Source of the DNA: Diabrotica undecimpunctata
Lineage: Eukaryota > Arthropoda > Insecta > Coleoptera > Chrysomelidae
Assembly: GCF_040954645.1 (NCBI RefSeq)
Contig: NC_092804.1
Location: forward strand, 150,173,108 to 150,237,107
Direction of reading: 5' to 3'
Length of the DNA stretch: 64,000 nt
A model generated the notes under the pieces. It was not told the origin of the DNA. It was given only the letters and a program-made list of their open reading frames with translations, and did not search any database. This document shows, piece after piece, positions 18,790 to 29,475 of the stretch (positions within the stretch are counted from its first letter, which is position 1; each line of letters opens with the position of its first letter). The position numbers and the translations under genes are program-made.

Positions 18790-19487
18790 TACCTTTAAAC
18801 GAATTTAAACTTTTGGTAAAAGTTATTATTTTTAAATTAGAACCACTTCGGTAAGGACAAATTTCTTGTGTCGAATATATGTTGTTTCCTAGCTGGGTAT
18901 GATGTGATAACGATGTAGATGTTCCATTGTCTGATTTTTATACGTATGTAAGAAGGAAATTCGTAGACAATGGCACAATGTAGCTGAGAGTTTTCCATGC
19001 AGTTTTCATTCTGAATTCCGTTCTCTCGGCTGTCATCTCAGGATGACGACGTTTTCTAAATACGTTTCAGGAAAACGCCGACCGCCATTAGAAGATAATA
19101 GAAAGAATTTTCGCAGTCTTTGTTACTTTCGTTTCATAAATTCAATTTCTATGCCGGTATTTGCTTTTAGCTAGCACCTTTTTACGAGAATTATATGTTT
19201 GTGTTTTAAATGAAAATTCAGTTAATCGCTTTAAACACAAAATTGTTTTTTCTCCAATGCAATTTGATAAATTATTAATTAATTTTGTAAGATATAAAAT
19301 AAAATGCATAACGTAATTCCTAGACTACATTAATGTTTCACTTCATTAAAATGAAATTGTAAATATTAATGTAAATATTATTCATGAATATTCCTGATTT
19401 AAAAAATGAAAAGAAAATATTAAATATACAAATATGAATTAAATCAGTCTTAAATATTGTAGAGAGAGCACGTCTGTTAAGACTTCC
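18790..19487. other. AT-rich stretch, no gene seen
   Basis: No coding similarity or inverted ends recognised. Confidence 0.4.
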
Positions 19488-19490
19488 TTA

Positions 19491-20171
19491 AGCTATGGTT
19501 TGTTAGAACAGTGAGCGACGCATAACTCACAGTGAGTCGAACGCAGCGCACGTTCGTCAAAATCAAAGGAATGGTTCTCTATGATAACGGTTTGTTAGGT
19601 TCTGCTTAGTTGCGCGCACTGCAGAGCGATAGCAGTGTAGATCGATGGTGTGCGCTGGAATCAATTGCGATTTGATTTGGACACAAACGTTCAGCTGAGC
19701 TGACAGCGTACACATCCAAAGCGAAATTATAATTGTATTTTTATATAATTACTATTATTGTAATAATTAAGTGATCTCTAATAAATTTTCTCCCGAGGAA
19801 TATGAAAGACTAGTGTAGTATTACAAAGTGTAAGACAGCTCCAAATAAATCCCTGGAAAGTCCAAAATATTCTCGAAACTTTTACCTCGTTTTGAAACAA
19901 TCTTTTTCGACTGTTAATTTAAAAGCACCTTCTGTATTAAAACAATAAAAATTTCGTTTACATTTTTATTTCTTTTATTTAAATTTGACATTATCAACTC
20001 TTCTTCTTCCTGCCCTTCTTCAAGTAATTAGTGAAGAAGGTAAATTATTGCGTTAAGTTTGGAAGAATTCATTTTTTTAAACGTACCATTTTTAAGAGAA
20101 CTAATTGTTAAAGTAAAACTAATTTATAAAATTAGTTTTACTGTTGCGCACTGTTCTAGCAAACCGTAGCT
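19491..20171. mobile_element. MITE with about 30-bp TIRs and TTA target duplication
   Basis: The left end AGCTATGGTTTGTTAGAACA recurs inverted at the right as AGCTACGGTTTGCTAGAACA. Both ends are flanked by TTA (19488-19490 and 20172-20174). A 3-bp TTA duplication is the hallmark of PIF/Harbinger insertion. The 681-bp interior has no recognisable transposase. It is GC-richer near the ends and contains a GTGAGCGACGCATAACTCAC internal inverted motif. Confidence 0.75.
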
Positions 20172-21163
20172 TTACACGGTCAATATTTTTGACGCAATAT
20201 ATAGTAAAACAACGGTAGCTCTCACACTCATCATCATCGCGTCACAACCTCAAAAGTCCACTGCTGAACATAGATCTCTACCTTGTGTTTCAGTTTTTGT
20301 TTTGTCTTCTTAAATCATCAGCCCATCGTATAGGTGGTTGACCGACACTTCTCTTGTCTCTTCTCTTGGTCTCCATTCCAATAACCTCTTTGTCCGTTGC
20401 CCATCTGTCATTCTAGCTATGTGTCCTGTCCATCTCCATTTTAGTCTGGCTCTCCTTTTGATGACGTCTGTCACCTTGGTTCTTCTCCTGATCTCTACGT
20501 TTTATATTTTGTTTCTCAGAGTTATTCTTAACGTGGATCGCTTCATTCTTCTCTATGTGACTCTCATTTTTGTATGTCAACGCTAGAAGGACGTATTTTA
20601 TAAATAATTTTCTCTTCAAGCATGTGGGCAGCTCACTTTTAAAATTTTCTCTGTTTTTCATATGCTGCCCACCCAAGACCGATTCGTCTTTTCAGTTCAT
20701 AGGTCTGATTATCCTTGCTAGTCATAATTTCATTTCCTAGGTATTTATATTTATCTATGAGTTGTACTTCTTGTTCACCAAGACTAATGTTCTGGTTGAG
20801 TATCAAATTTGTCAATATTTTTATTTTCGAGATGTTTATATTTAAACTTACATTTTCTGTAGCCACAACGAGTTCCTGTTATTTCTACGAGTTCCTGTTA
20901 TTTCTAGCCATTCTTAGTTCCTCAGTTATTATAACTGTATCATCGGCGAAACATAAGTTGTTTAGATATTCTTCATGTATTTTTGTTCCCTTTGTCAGCC
21001 AATCCAAAGCATGTGGCAGGTCCTTAAAACATGTTACAGGACAGTATTAAAAAGTTTAGGTTACATTGGGTCTCCTTGTCCAACCTCGCGTTTTATTTTT
21101 ATGAGATTATTATTATTATTATGTAATATAACAGTGGTTATTGCCTGTAGGTATATTTTGTAT

Positions 21164-22648
21164 TACACATATGTCCAAAAGTTTGGAATATTGGAATATT
21201 TCATCTTTTTATCGATTTTTATATATAAATTCTTCTGAATAGTTAAACATAATTTTGTTTTAATTCTCAACAATACTAAATAAATCTTTAAACCAGATAA
21301 ACGATAAGCAAAAAAATTATTTATTCTCTTGGAGTGAAAAACTTACAATGTACAACTTACATTTAAAAATAAATTAGTATAGAAAAAAATAATTTTTAAT
21401 AAAACTAATAATTAGTATTTCCTCCATTTGTCTGTATTCATGCCTCTAGGCGATTTTTCATGCTGTCGATTAACTGGTCGAGCTGGGCTTGCGAAATTTT
21501 CTTCCATTCTTCACGAGCAGCATCTTTTAGTTCTCGAAGTGTAATATAGGGATTGTTTTGCTTCTTAATGCGTGTTTTGAGAATGTCCCAAGCATGTTCA
21601 ATAAGTTTCATGTCGGGGGAATTCGAGGGCCACTGTAATGTAGATATTCCTTCTTCTTCCAGAAAATTGTGTACTGCTGCTGTTCGATGAGGAGGTGCGT
21701 TGTCATGCATAAACACAAATTCATCACCTACTGCCCCTCGGAATAGACGTACGACAGGATTTAAAACTTTCTCGATGTACACAGCACCAGTGGCTCTTCT
21801 CTCCAGAACCAGCAGTGGCGTCCGTGTACCACTCATAATAGCACCCCAAACCATAATATTGCCACCTTCAAATGGGACACGCGGTTGGGCTGTTTCTAGT
21901 CGGGCTTGTCTTTCTGGGGTCCTCCAAACCAGTGTTCTTCGCGAATCAGACAGCAAACCAATTTTTGACCCATCAGAGAACATCACGTTATTCCAGTTAG
22001 GCCCATGATACACCATTTCTATAGCTCATTGCAACCTTACTATTTTGTGTTGGTGGGTTAGTTTAGGAACACGTAGCGGTCTTCTACGATACAAATTTAC
22101 CGCATTTAGTCTGCGTGTTATTGTTTGACGTGAAATATTCAGTCTTTGAAGCCTAGAAAGTTCTCTGGATATATCACCAGACTACAGAGTAGATTCCAGA
22201 CGATTTCTGCGAGCTATCAATGTTATTTGCCCGTCTTGAGATGATGTTGTATATCGACTTCTACCACTTCTGGGACGATCCTTGACGTCATTTGTATCTT
22301 AGAATTTTTTTTTAATTTTCGATACAGCACTCTGAGTAACATCAACAATATTCGCGATATAACTTTGACTCAAGCCCTGTTGTAACCAAACAATTACTCT
22401 AGATATGTCAAAATGAGATATCACGTTTCTAGGCATTTTTAAACAGCTCAATTAAAATTTAAACAAAGACTGAAATAATGCGTAAATACGCTAATCAGTT
22501 AAATGTGACCAAAATCATACAAAAGCGAATCAAATTTTTTATCATTTTCATTTAAAAACGCTCTAGAATGAATATCAACAACAGTTTTAAAACCACCATA
22601 GGCGTAGATACATTATTTGTACGTATTCCAAACTTTTGGACATGTGTA
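21164..22648 (-). mobile_element. Tc1-like DNA transposon inserted in a LINE
   Basis: The left end CACATATGTCCAAAAGTTTG (from 21166) and the right end read inward CACATGTCCAAAAGTTTGGA (from 22646) are inverted. TA is duplicated at 21164-21165 and 22647-22648. Length is about 1.48 kb, in the normal Tc1 range. One transposase on the minus strand fills the interior. Confidence 0.9.
21438..22436 (-). pseudogene. Tc1-like transposase (DD34E type)
   Basis: It starts MPRNVISHFDISRVIVWLQQ with a helix-turn-helix (GLSQSYIANIVDVTQSAVSK) and a GRPR-like hook (DRPRSGRSRY). The catalytic half from 22016 is open: NNVMFSDGSK carries the first D, FVFMHDNAPPHRT the second, and SPDMKLIEHAWD the final E. Three stops interrupt the DNA-binding half (near 22300, 22186 and 22028), so it is dead. 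Otherwise it is nearly full length (about 333 codons). It lies between matching terminal repeats. Confidence 0.88.
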
Positions 22649-22903
22649 TATAATTGTGTATACCTATAGTCCAGCATGCATTTTTTAAGCGCCCTTAGTG
22701 TTTTGCTTAGCTCAACTGTTTCAAAGGCTTTGTAAAAATCCACAAATATTAGCACTATAAGTTTATTTTATTTTACTATTTTCTTTATTACGGTTTTTAT
22801 GTTTGTGTGATGGTCATTAGTTTCGTAACTTTCTCGGAATCCTGCCTGTATTCTTGGTTGATAAATCTCTAATTTTCTTTTAACTAATATTCGCGTAAAT
22901 AAC

Positions 22904-22907
<4 letters not shown>

Positions 22908-22990
<83 letters not shown>
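22908..22990. repeat. (AT)n microsatellite
   Basis: About 82 bp of pure AT separating the LINE from the foldback at 23026. Confidence 0.95.
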
Positions 22991-22993
<3 letters not shown>

Positions 22994-23105
22994 GGAAAGG
23001 AGTACGACCGTCAATCCAATATAAACTAAGGAACACTCGAAGAGTGGTGGGTTTTTCGGTCAAAGTGGAGAAATAAAAGACAAAGAAGCTACTTCATCTA
23101 TTTAT

Positions 23106-23147
23106 TGAAGACGTTTCGCTTTCTACTCAGAAAGCATCATCAGTTTA
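23106..23147 (-). ncRNA. hammerhead-like motif, intact core, weak stem I
   Basis: The minus strand has TAAA, CTGATGA (23137-23143), extra T, helix II GCTTTC with GAAAGC, GAAACGTC (23110-23117), TTCA. The core is canonical and helix II is six perfect pairs. Stem I (TAAA with TTCA) has one mismatch that the opposite arm (TGAA) would repair. Confidence 0.65.
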
Positions 23148-23628
23148 TCTTAAAAAGACAATCAATGATATTAAATATGTGAAAAAGCCTAAAAAATTAT
23201 TTTAAAAAACATTAAAAATATAAGTAGGTATCATTTATCAAAATATTATTTTTTTACCTGCGGCACCTAGTAAGCTAAAGACTGGTAACTTCATTTTACT
23301 TTTAAACATTATATTTTAATCTTAACCAATTCAATAATGTTACCTAAAGTCAAAATTAAATTTAACTGATAATGCATTGTTGGAAGTGCATCTCATGATC
23401 TTTCTAGTTCTCTACATATCAATTTTAATGTTTTTTACTTAAGTTTTTTACAATAATTTTTTATATACATGTATGATTATCACATGTTCTTTTGCTGTGC
23501 TATGTTTGTTAATTTGTAAACTGTACCTAGTTTCAATTAATTGTTTATACAACTTGATCTCTAAATGTCCATTGTCGTAAGTTTTTTCACACATTTAATA
23601 TCATTGACTGCTACATGTCTTTTTAAGA

Positions 23629-23670
23629 TGAACTGATCATGCTTTCTGAGTAGAAAGCGAAACGTCTTCA
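23629..23670 (+). ncRNA. hammerhead-like motif, perfect stem I, G8 mutated
   Basis: Order: TGAA, CTGATCA (23633-23639), extra T, helix II GCTTTC with GAAAGC, GAAACGTC (23659-23666), TTCA. Stem I is four perfect pairs. G8 is C, which should abolish cleavage. Together with 23106-23147 it gives a fully canonical consensus. Confidence 0.6.
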
Positions 23671-23756
23671 ATAAATAGATGAAGTAGCCACCTTCTTTGT
23701 CTTTTATTTCTCCACTTTGACCAAAAAACCCACCGCTCTTCTTCGAGTGTTCCTTA

Positions 23757-23758
<2 letters not shown>

Positions 23759-23835
<77 letters not shown>
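23759..23835. repeat. (AT)n microsatellite
   Basis: Pure AT, between two foldbacks. Confidence 0.95.
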
Positions 23836-23837
<2 letters not shown>

Positions 23838-23940
23838 AATAAGAAAAAAGAAGTACTTGTGACTCGTTTGGAACAAATATATAACTGTTTTGGATGGGTT
23901 GGAGTCAATAATAGGGCTATCGGTTAACTATTTTTTTATT

Positions 23941-23978
23941 CTCGAGCTTTCAATTGTGTTTACAATTATTATCAAGAG
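23941..23978 (-). ncRNA. hammerhead-like motif, U3-A8 class, left palindrome arm
   Basis: The minus strand has CTC, TTGATAA (23969-23975), extra T, helix II AATTGT with ACAATT, GAAAGCTC (23944-23951), GAG. Stem I is CTC with GAG and stem III is the AGCT palindrome with C17. It is identical to the right-arm copy. Confidence 0.6.
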
Positions 23979-24604
23979 CTAAAAAAGACAAAATACTTAC
24001 AAGGTTGAACTAAAAAGAAAAAACAATTTTTGTTAACTTACCAAATAAAAATTAGTTTGGTAAGTAAAAATCACTGCTTACATGTTCAAAATATTTAATA
24101 CAAAAATGTTTTTATCTAATAAATGTTTCTCTGAAAAATTTTTATAATTTTGAAAACATTTTTTTTAATATAAGAATAATTGAATTTATAAATAAGTTCA
24201 AATAGCAACCAATTACAAATAGCCTCAATGTCATAAATGCCAACATAAAATTTTTATTTATTTTTGACAATTAAAGAATGTTTAAACGAAGTTTTACTTT
24301 TTGGCAATATAATTGTCAAAAATAAAAATTTTATGTTGGCATTTATGACATTGAGGCTATTTGTAATTGGTTGCTATTTGAACTTATTTATAAATTCAAT
24401 TATTCTTATATTAAAAAAAAATGTTTTCAAAATTATAAAAAAAATTTTTCAGAGAAACATTTATTAGATAAAAACAATTTTGTATTAAATATTTTAAACA
24501 TGTAAGCAGTGATTTTTACTTACCAAACTAATTTTTATTTGGTAAGTTAACAAAAATTGTTTTTTCTTTTTAGTTCAACCTTGTAAGTATTTTGTCTTTT
24601 TTAG

Positions 24605-24642
24605 CTCTTGATAATAATTGTAAACACAATTGAAAGCTCGAG
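24605..24642 (+). ncRNA. hammerhead-like motif, U3-A8 class, right palindrome arm
   Basis: CTC 24605-24607, TTGATAA 24608-24614, helix II AATTGT-AAAC-ACAATT, GAAA 24632-24635, GCTC, GAG 24640-24642. The predicted cut is after C 24639. Pairing is as in the left arm. Confidence 0.6.
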
Positions 24643-24698
24643 AATAAAAAAATAGTTAACCAATAGCCCTATTATTGACTCCAACCCATCCAAAACAG

Positions 24699-24814
<116 letters not shown>

Positions 24815-24885
24815 CCTAGACCTACTACAAGAATTAATATTAAACTCAAAAGTCTTCCGGGACGAACCGCTTCGATTATCATTGC

Positions 24886-24925
24886 GCCGAGCTTTAGACA
24901 TTATCTTTGATCTCTTCTTCAGGGC
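24886..24925 (-). ncRNA. hammerhead-like motif, C3-G8 class, G12 changed
   Basis: The minus strand has GCC, CTGAAGA (24916-24922), extra A, helix II (GAgAT with ATgTC, one mismatch), TAAAGCTC where GAAAGCTC is expected, then GGC. Stem I GCC/GGC is perfect and stem III is AGCT with C17. G12 to U should inactivate it. It sits downstream of a PLE C-terminus. Confidence 0.55.
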
Positions 24926-25011
24926 TTCCGAGAGCTCAGTTTCCCGAGTCTTTAGACACTACTATACTGATCACTAACGAATACATTACTGCCACTAAGA
25001 ACATGGGACGG

Positions 25012-25350
25012 TTAATTTATACCGTCGATGGTGACGTGGTTTGGGTGGAGGTTGGCATGGGGATTAGCGTGGGGATTAGAGCGGGATTTAGCTCGGGGGT
25101 TAGCGCTAACATTTCTGACAGTAGGATTTTGATGAACGGGTAGAGCGGAGGATATTTTGGTCATGAGAGGTCTCCATGTCGAAGGTAAGCATATGCCTCT
25201 TTTATTGAGACAATTTGGTCTTTTTTCATTTTCTATGGCTTCTCGGATACCTCGTGGTTTATAGTAGCGGATGGGAGCTATGGTTCTGGAGTTTTCAAAA
25301 TCAATTTTGTTACCTGTATGAAGATGGTGTTGACCTAGAGCTGAAATTGA
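25012..25350 (-). pseudogene. PLE C-terminal coding remnant
   Basis: The minus strand reads ALGQHHLHTGNKIDFENSRT, then APIRYYKPRGIREAIENEKR, CLNKRGICLPSTWRPL and a short N-P-H-A repeat (NPHANPHANLHP), stopping near 25012. It matches the 18.2-kb PLE remnant block for block. Upstream on the same strand the frame runs into a different element (LINE endonuclease) without a PLE GIY-YIG motif, so it is truncated. The 3' region with its hammerhead-like motif follows towards the (AT)n tract. Confidence 0.75.
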
Positions 25351-25399
25351 ATCGAAATTGCGAACAGATTCTGTTGAAATCGTTGAAATCGCCACCTAT

Positions 25400-25830
25400 T
25401 ATTAAGAAGTAATCAGGATTTTTCTTGATTGTACAGAATATTTGATCGCAGAAAATTTCAACTTCTTTGTCTGGGTGTCTTGTTCTAGGGGCGTACATTT
25501 GAACGTTTCTTAGGATATATCTTGCTCTTATTTCGGTGTTTAAGTAGACCACCCTTGTTGAGATTTGATTTATTGATACAATTTTGTTGGCATTTTTTGG
25601 TGAATAAAGGAATCGACTCCTACGACTTTGGATGCTTCTTCTCTTTTGTAGTACCATAAATGGCCTGATGAGAATGTGATAAGACTCTCTCCCGTTTTTC
25701 TTACTTCAGTGATATACACAATATCCCAATTCACTTTTGAGAGTTCTTCCTTCATTTCTTCGAATCTTTCCTCGGTATAGACTGACCGAACATTTTATGT
25801 GGCGATGTTAAAGGTTATCTCTTGAACATT
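25400..25830 (-). pseudogene. LINE apurinic-like endonuclease, N-terminal part
   Basis: The minus strand gives NVRSVYTEERFEEMKEEL, DIVYITEVRKTGE, VQMYAPRTRHPDKEVEIF and YFLIIGGDFNDFN. The last is the GDFN metal-site motif of exonuclease-endonuclease-phosphatase domains of non-LTR elements. The expected E of the Q/E-T motif appears as ITEVRKTG. A frameshift lies near 25600. The copy stops just after GDFN, where the PLE remnant begins, so an insertion or deletion removed the rest. Confidence 0.7.
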
Positions 25831-26203
25831 TTAAGTAAGGTTGGCTTACATCAGTTTTTTTGGCATTTAAACACCGTGCTTGCCTAGCATATTAGTGAGT
25901 ATTCATATTTATTTTACCGAGTAGCTGAGGATCGTTGGTCGATTCCTCTGGAGCCCCGCGTACAGAAACAATGAGATTTCATCCGGTGTCATGCATTCAT
26001 TCATTTTTAAACACGATAGCTTCCACATTTATTTACGGATTTTTTGCATTCGGTTTTTTCCATATTCTTGTTGGGTAGAATGGGGAGGGAAAGAAGGTGT
26101 AGATAGGGATTTTAAAGGACGTGACATGGTTCCGGGGGAGCCCACACACTACTCAATCATATTGATTAATAAAGTGTTAGTTTTAATTTTGCAGTAAAGA
26201 AGG

Positions 26204-27289
26204 ATGGATCTAGCGATTTTAATCATATCTGCTTTGGTGCTCAAGAAGAGGAAAACAAGAGAGCAAAGAACATTGTGGATAAAAAACTGGTTAAATAGAC
26301 GTTCGAGTAATGGATACGGGGAATGGCTTCGAGGACTCCACAATAAGCCATATGACTACAAAATATTTTTAAGAATGAATGAACAACTATTTTAACATCT
26401 AGTGGCACTCGTTTCACCATTTTTAATAAAGCAGAATACGATTATGAGGAAAGCTATTTTACAGGAGGATCGACTTGCAGTCACATTAAGATTTCTAGCA
26501 ATTGGCAACAGCTTATTAGATCTGAAAGTTTTGTTTTTTACTTTTGCAACAACCATACGTAAAACAGTTAAAGAGACCTTTAATATATTGTGTTTGAGTC
26601 TCAAAGATTGTATTTAGGTACAGAAACAATAAACTTTCGTTTAACAAAGAAATGAGGGGATGTCAAATCTATCCTGTTTGTTAATTTTTACCCAATTGTG
26701 GTGAAGATTTCCCATTTGCCCAAGCTAACTTAGTAAATTCTTTGTCGAGATCACTTTTATCACTTGGCTTACATTTCCGTTTTCTGTTGGTATTCACAGT
26801 CTCAACAATTGGTGTAGTAGAGGTTAATTCTGCCTCCTGTTCGAATTCCTAAAAAATTAAAAAGAAAAGTTATAAGAATAATATTATAATCTATTATAAA
26901 ACTCAACATTTTTATTTAAGATGCCTCTATGTCCTAAGAAGTGAAAGGTTTTAGCTGAAGACTTCGCTACTTGCTGGAACTTCCCTTAATGTGTAGGCGC
27001 CATTGATAAGAAACAGGTGTCAATTGTTAAGCCTGCTACTTCAGATTTATTTTATTGCAATTATAAAGGAGCATTCAGTGTTGTATTTATGGCCGTAGTA
27101 AATGTCAATTATGAATTTATTTTGGCTAATTGTGAGTTAAATGAAAGTGTTTTGGACGGAGGTGTCCTTGGCTACACAAAATTTGGGAAAAAATTGCCTG
27201 AAGGCACTCTTGCTCTTCCCAATAAAGAAGAGTTGCTCAATTTAGCCGTGAAACTGCCATATATTTGTCTTTTTATATTTTATTTTTAA
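26204..27289 (+). pseudogene. PIF/Harbinger (HARBI1-like) transposase, two exon-like blocks
   Basis: Block 1 (26204-26617) has LWIKNWLNRR, YKIFLRMNEQLF, a stop, then ILQEDRLAVTLRFLAIGNS, the conserved N-terminal blocks of Harbinger transposases. Block 2 (from about 26922, after a TTTATTTAAG acceptor) has WNFP-stop-CVGAIDKKQVSI (first catalytic D in AID), NYKGAFSVVFMAVV and VLDGGVLG, where S-D-G-G usually carries the second D. Stops lie at 26393 and 26988. The last catalytic E is not visible before 27289. An antisense MADF exon sits in the gap between blocks. Confidence 0.75.
26680..26850 (-). pseudogene. MADF/BESS-type Harbinger accessory ORF, last exon
   Basis: Minus-strand reading after a pyrimidine-rich TTTTTAG acceptor (about 26851): EFEQEAELTSTTPIVETVN, then RKRKCKPSDKSDLDKEF and a stop. 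Basic, Ser/Thr-rich C-terminal segments like this follow the MADF domain in the second ORF of Harbinger elements. The MADF domain itself is not present nearby, so the call rests on context. Confidence 0.4.
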
Positions 27290-27414
27290 ATATATTACAC
27301 TCTTGTTACACTTATAATAATATAAGAGAGTTGGAATGATCTCATAAAAAATCTCGTTACATTTTCAGTTAATTTATAATTTTAATTAAATTAAATTTAA
27401 TTTATAAATTTACT

Positions 27415-29475
27415 TCAAGAGGAATCCATAAGGGACCTATATCAGAGAAGACTGGACCAGAAGTTACAGGATTTCGGTTTCAGAAACGTCAAAGAAACGT
27501 ACGAGCACGTCAAACACAGCATAAAAAGGCGGCATTAGAAGCTTTGGGAAAACTTGAGAAATGAAAAACCCAACAGAAAGTAAAAATAAACAAAGAAACC
27601 AAAAAATGTATTGAGGAGAAAAAAATTCTATTTATGAAAAGTATGAGCACCCAATCCCCAGAAGACACACAGAAGTACAAAGAGAAAAATAGAGAAGTAA
27701 AACGAAAAAGGGCAAAAGAAAATAATGAAGAATGGGAAGAAATATGTGCACAAATTGAACAATACATAGGAGGAACAAGGAATTCGGAATCCTGGAAAAT
27801 ACTGAAATCTTTAAGGAAGAATAACAACGAAAAGTTCCAAATACAATACATATCAGAAAAAGAGTGAGACGACTACTATAAAGAACTACTTACAGAAAAC
27901 CGCCCAGATTTCATAGACAGACACAGAACAGGAACAACAACAAAATCAGAATGAAGAACAGATTGAGATAACATTAATCGAAGTAAAGAATGCCGTAAAA
28001 ACTTTAAAGAACAAAAAATCAGGGGGACCAGGAGGAATCGTTAATGAACTAATTAAGTACGGAACGGACAAACTACACAGAACTATGCACGAAATGTTCA
28101 GCAACGCTATAAACCTGAACGAAATACCAGATGAATGGTCCAAAGCATATATAACCTCGATACATAAAAAGGGAGATAAGAAGAAATGCGGGAACTACAG
28201 AGGCATCAGTATGATAGCAAGTATGGGCAGGTTATATGGAAAAATACTGAAAGAAAAACTGGAAAAATCTATCTCAAATAAAATCTGAGAAGATCAGGCG
28301 GGGTTCACGGCAGGAAGATCTTGCATAGACCACATATATACACTCCAACAATTAATTGAAAAAAAAATGGCAAATAATAGACCAGTACACATGGCATTCA
28401 TAGATTTAAAAAAGGCATATGACACGGTTTCCAGAAAACAACTATGGAACACGATGAAGGAAATCGGAATAACTCAGAGGTTAATAGAAGCCGTAAAAAA
28501 CCTTAACAACAACAACACGGTAAGAGTTAAAACCGGCAATAAATACTCCAACGAATTTAAGACCACAAAAGTCTTATTGCAGGGATGCTCTACATCTCCG
28601 ACACTGTTCAAGATATTCCTCGAACAAATATTAAAACCATGGAAAAGGAAATCTGAAGGGATGGGAATACCAATCCGAGACAACTTCTTGTACACATTAA
28701 GCTTTGCAGATGACCAAGTGGTAACGGCTCAAGATGAAGAAGATCTCTCCTATATGCTCCGAAAATTAGAAAAGGAATACACAAAAAATGGACTGTAAAT
28801 TAATCTAGAAAAGACCGAATATTTAACAACAGAGCAAGAACCAGTGAGAAACGGAAATGGACGATAATAGGGAAATTAACGGTACTGACAAATTCAAATA
28901 TTTAGGATTCACACTCTCAAAAAATGGAACCACCGAGCAAGAGATAACCAGCAGATTAGCATAGACAAGAACATGCATTAAACAAATGAACGGGGTACTG
29001 TGGAATGGACAGATTACCAGAAATACAAAGAAGAGAATTTATAACACCTTGGTAAGTATAATGACCTATGGAGCAGAGAATTGGGTAATAAATAAACGAA
29101 ACAGGTCCAAAATCACAGCAACTGAAATGAAGTTCATGAGAAGAAGCTGCAGAGTGACAAAAATGGATCGCATCAGAAATGAGGAGATGAAACGAAGAAT
29201 GGCAGTAGAACAAGACATAATCAGCTACATCGAAGAAAAACGTTTAATTTGGTATGGACATGTGAGAAGGACAGATCATACAAGGTGGATAGCAAAGATT
29301 TCGGATTGGAGCCCAATAGGAAGGAGGAAAAGAGGTAGACCCCGAAGATCATGGATGGATGAAGTGGACAAGGCAATGGAAAGACGAGACCTTAGAGATG
29401 GAGAATGGCAGAACAGAAAGAACTGGAGACGTTGGCTGAAAGAACGAAGGCGGCGACAGCTGTAAAAATCCTTAT
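27415..29475 (+). pseudogene. LINE reverse transcriptase, nearly complete RT to 3' end
   Basis: In order: EEWEEICAQIEQYIGGTRNS, KNKKSGGPGGIVNELIKYG, WSKAYITSIHKKGDKKKCGN, YRGISMIASMGRLYGK, a stop, DQAGFTAGRSCIDHIY, FIDLKKAYDTVSRKQLW (motif A), LLQGCSTSPTLFKIF and SFADDQVVTA (motif C). After more stops comes GAENWVINKRNR, then RLIWYGHVRRTD and GRRKRGRPRRSWMD. Stops at 27866, 28287 and 28797 inactivate it. The final open block runs 28986-29465. It is a different LINE subfamily from 1-1212. No endonuclease is present, so it is 5' truncated. Confidence 0.82.

Larger units (their letters stand above)
20250..22905 (-). pseudogene. RTE-like LINE RT, split by a Tc1 element
   Basis: The minus strand carries the same protein as 1-1212: GFRESYETNDH (about 22830), LIFVDFYKAFETVELSK (motif A, about 22740), then across the Tc1 insert LIKIKREVGQGDPM-like and FADDT (about 20940), KYLGNEIM and LKRRIGLGWAA. 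It ends near 20250 at the GATGATG-type tail. Stops and frameshifts are frequent. Deleting 21166-22648 restores continuity with the window-start copy at GGTATATTTTGTA / TAATTGTGTATACC. The 5' side is cut by an (AT)n tract at 22908. Confidence 0.8.
23026..23757. mobile_element. PLE-related foldback with about 170-bp arms, flanked by (AT)n on both sides
   Basis: Bases 23026-23195 recur inverted at about 23580-23757. Shared blocks include GGAACACTCGAAGA, TGGAGAAATAAAAGACAAAG and CTTCATCTATTTATTGAAGA. Each arm has a hammerhead-like motif pointing outward. The roughly 385-bp centre is AT-rich without coding similarity. The arms resemble PLE pLTR ends in motif order (hammerhead, then (TA)n). Origin from two opposed PLE ends is inference. 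Confidence 0.75.

Noticed and set aside
19055..19085. Hammerhead-like GAAAACGTC near CTGAAACG on the minus strand
   Set aside because: Motif order is wrong and no helix II or stem I pairing exists.
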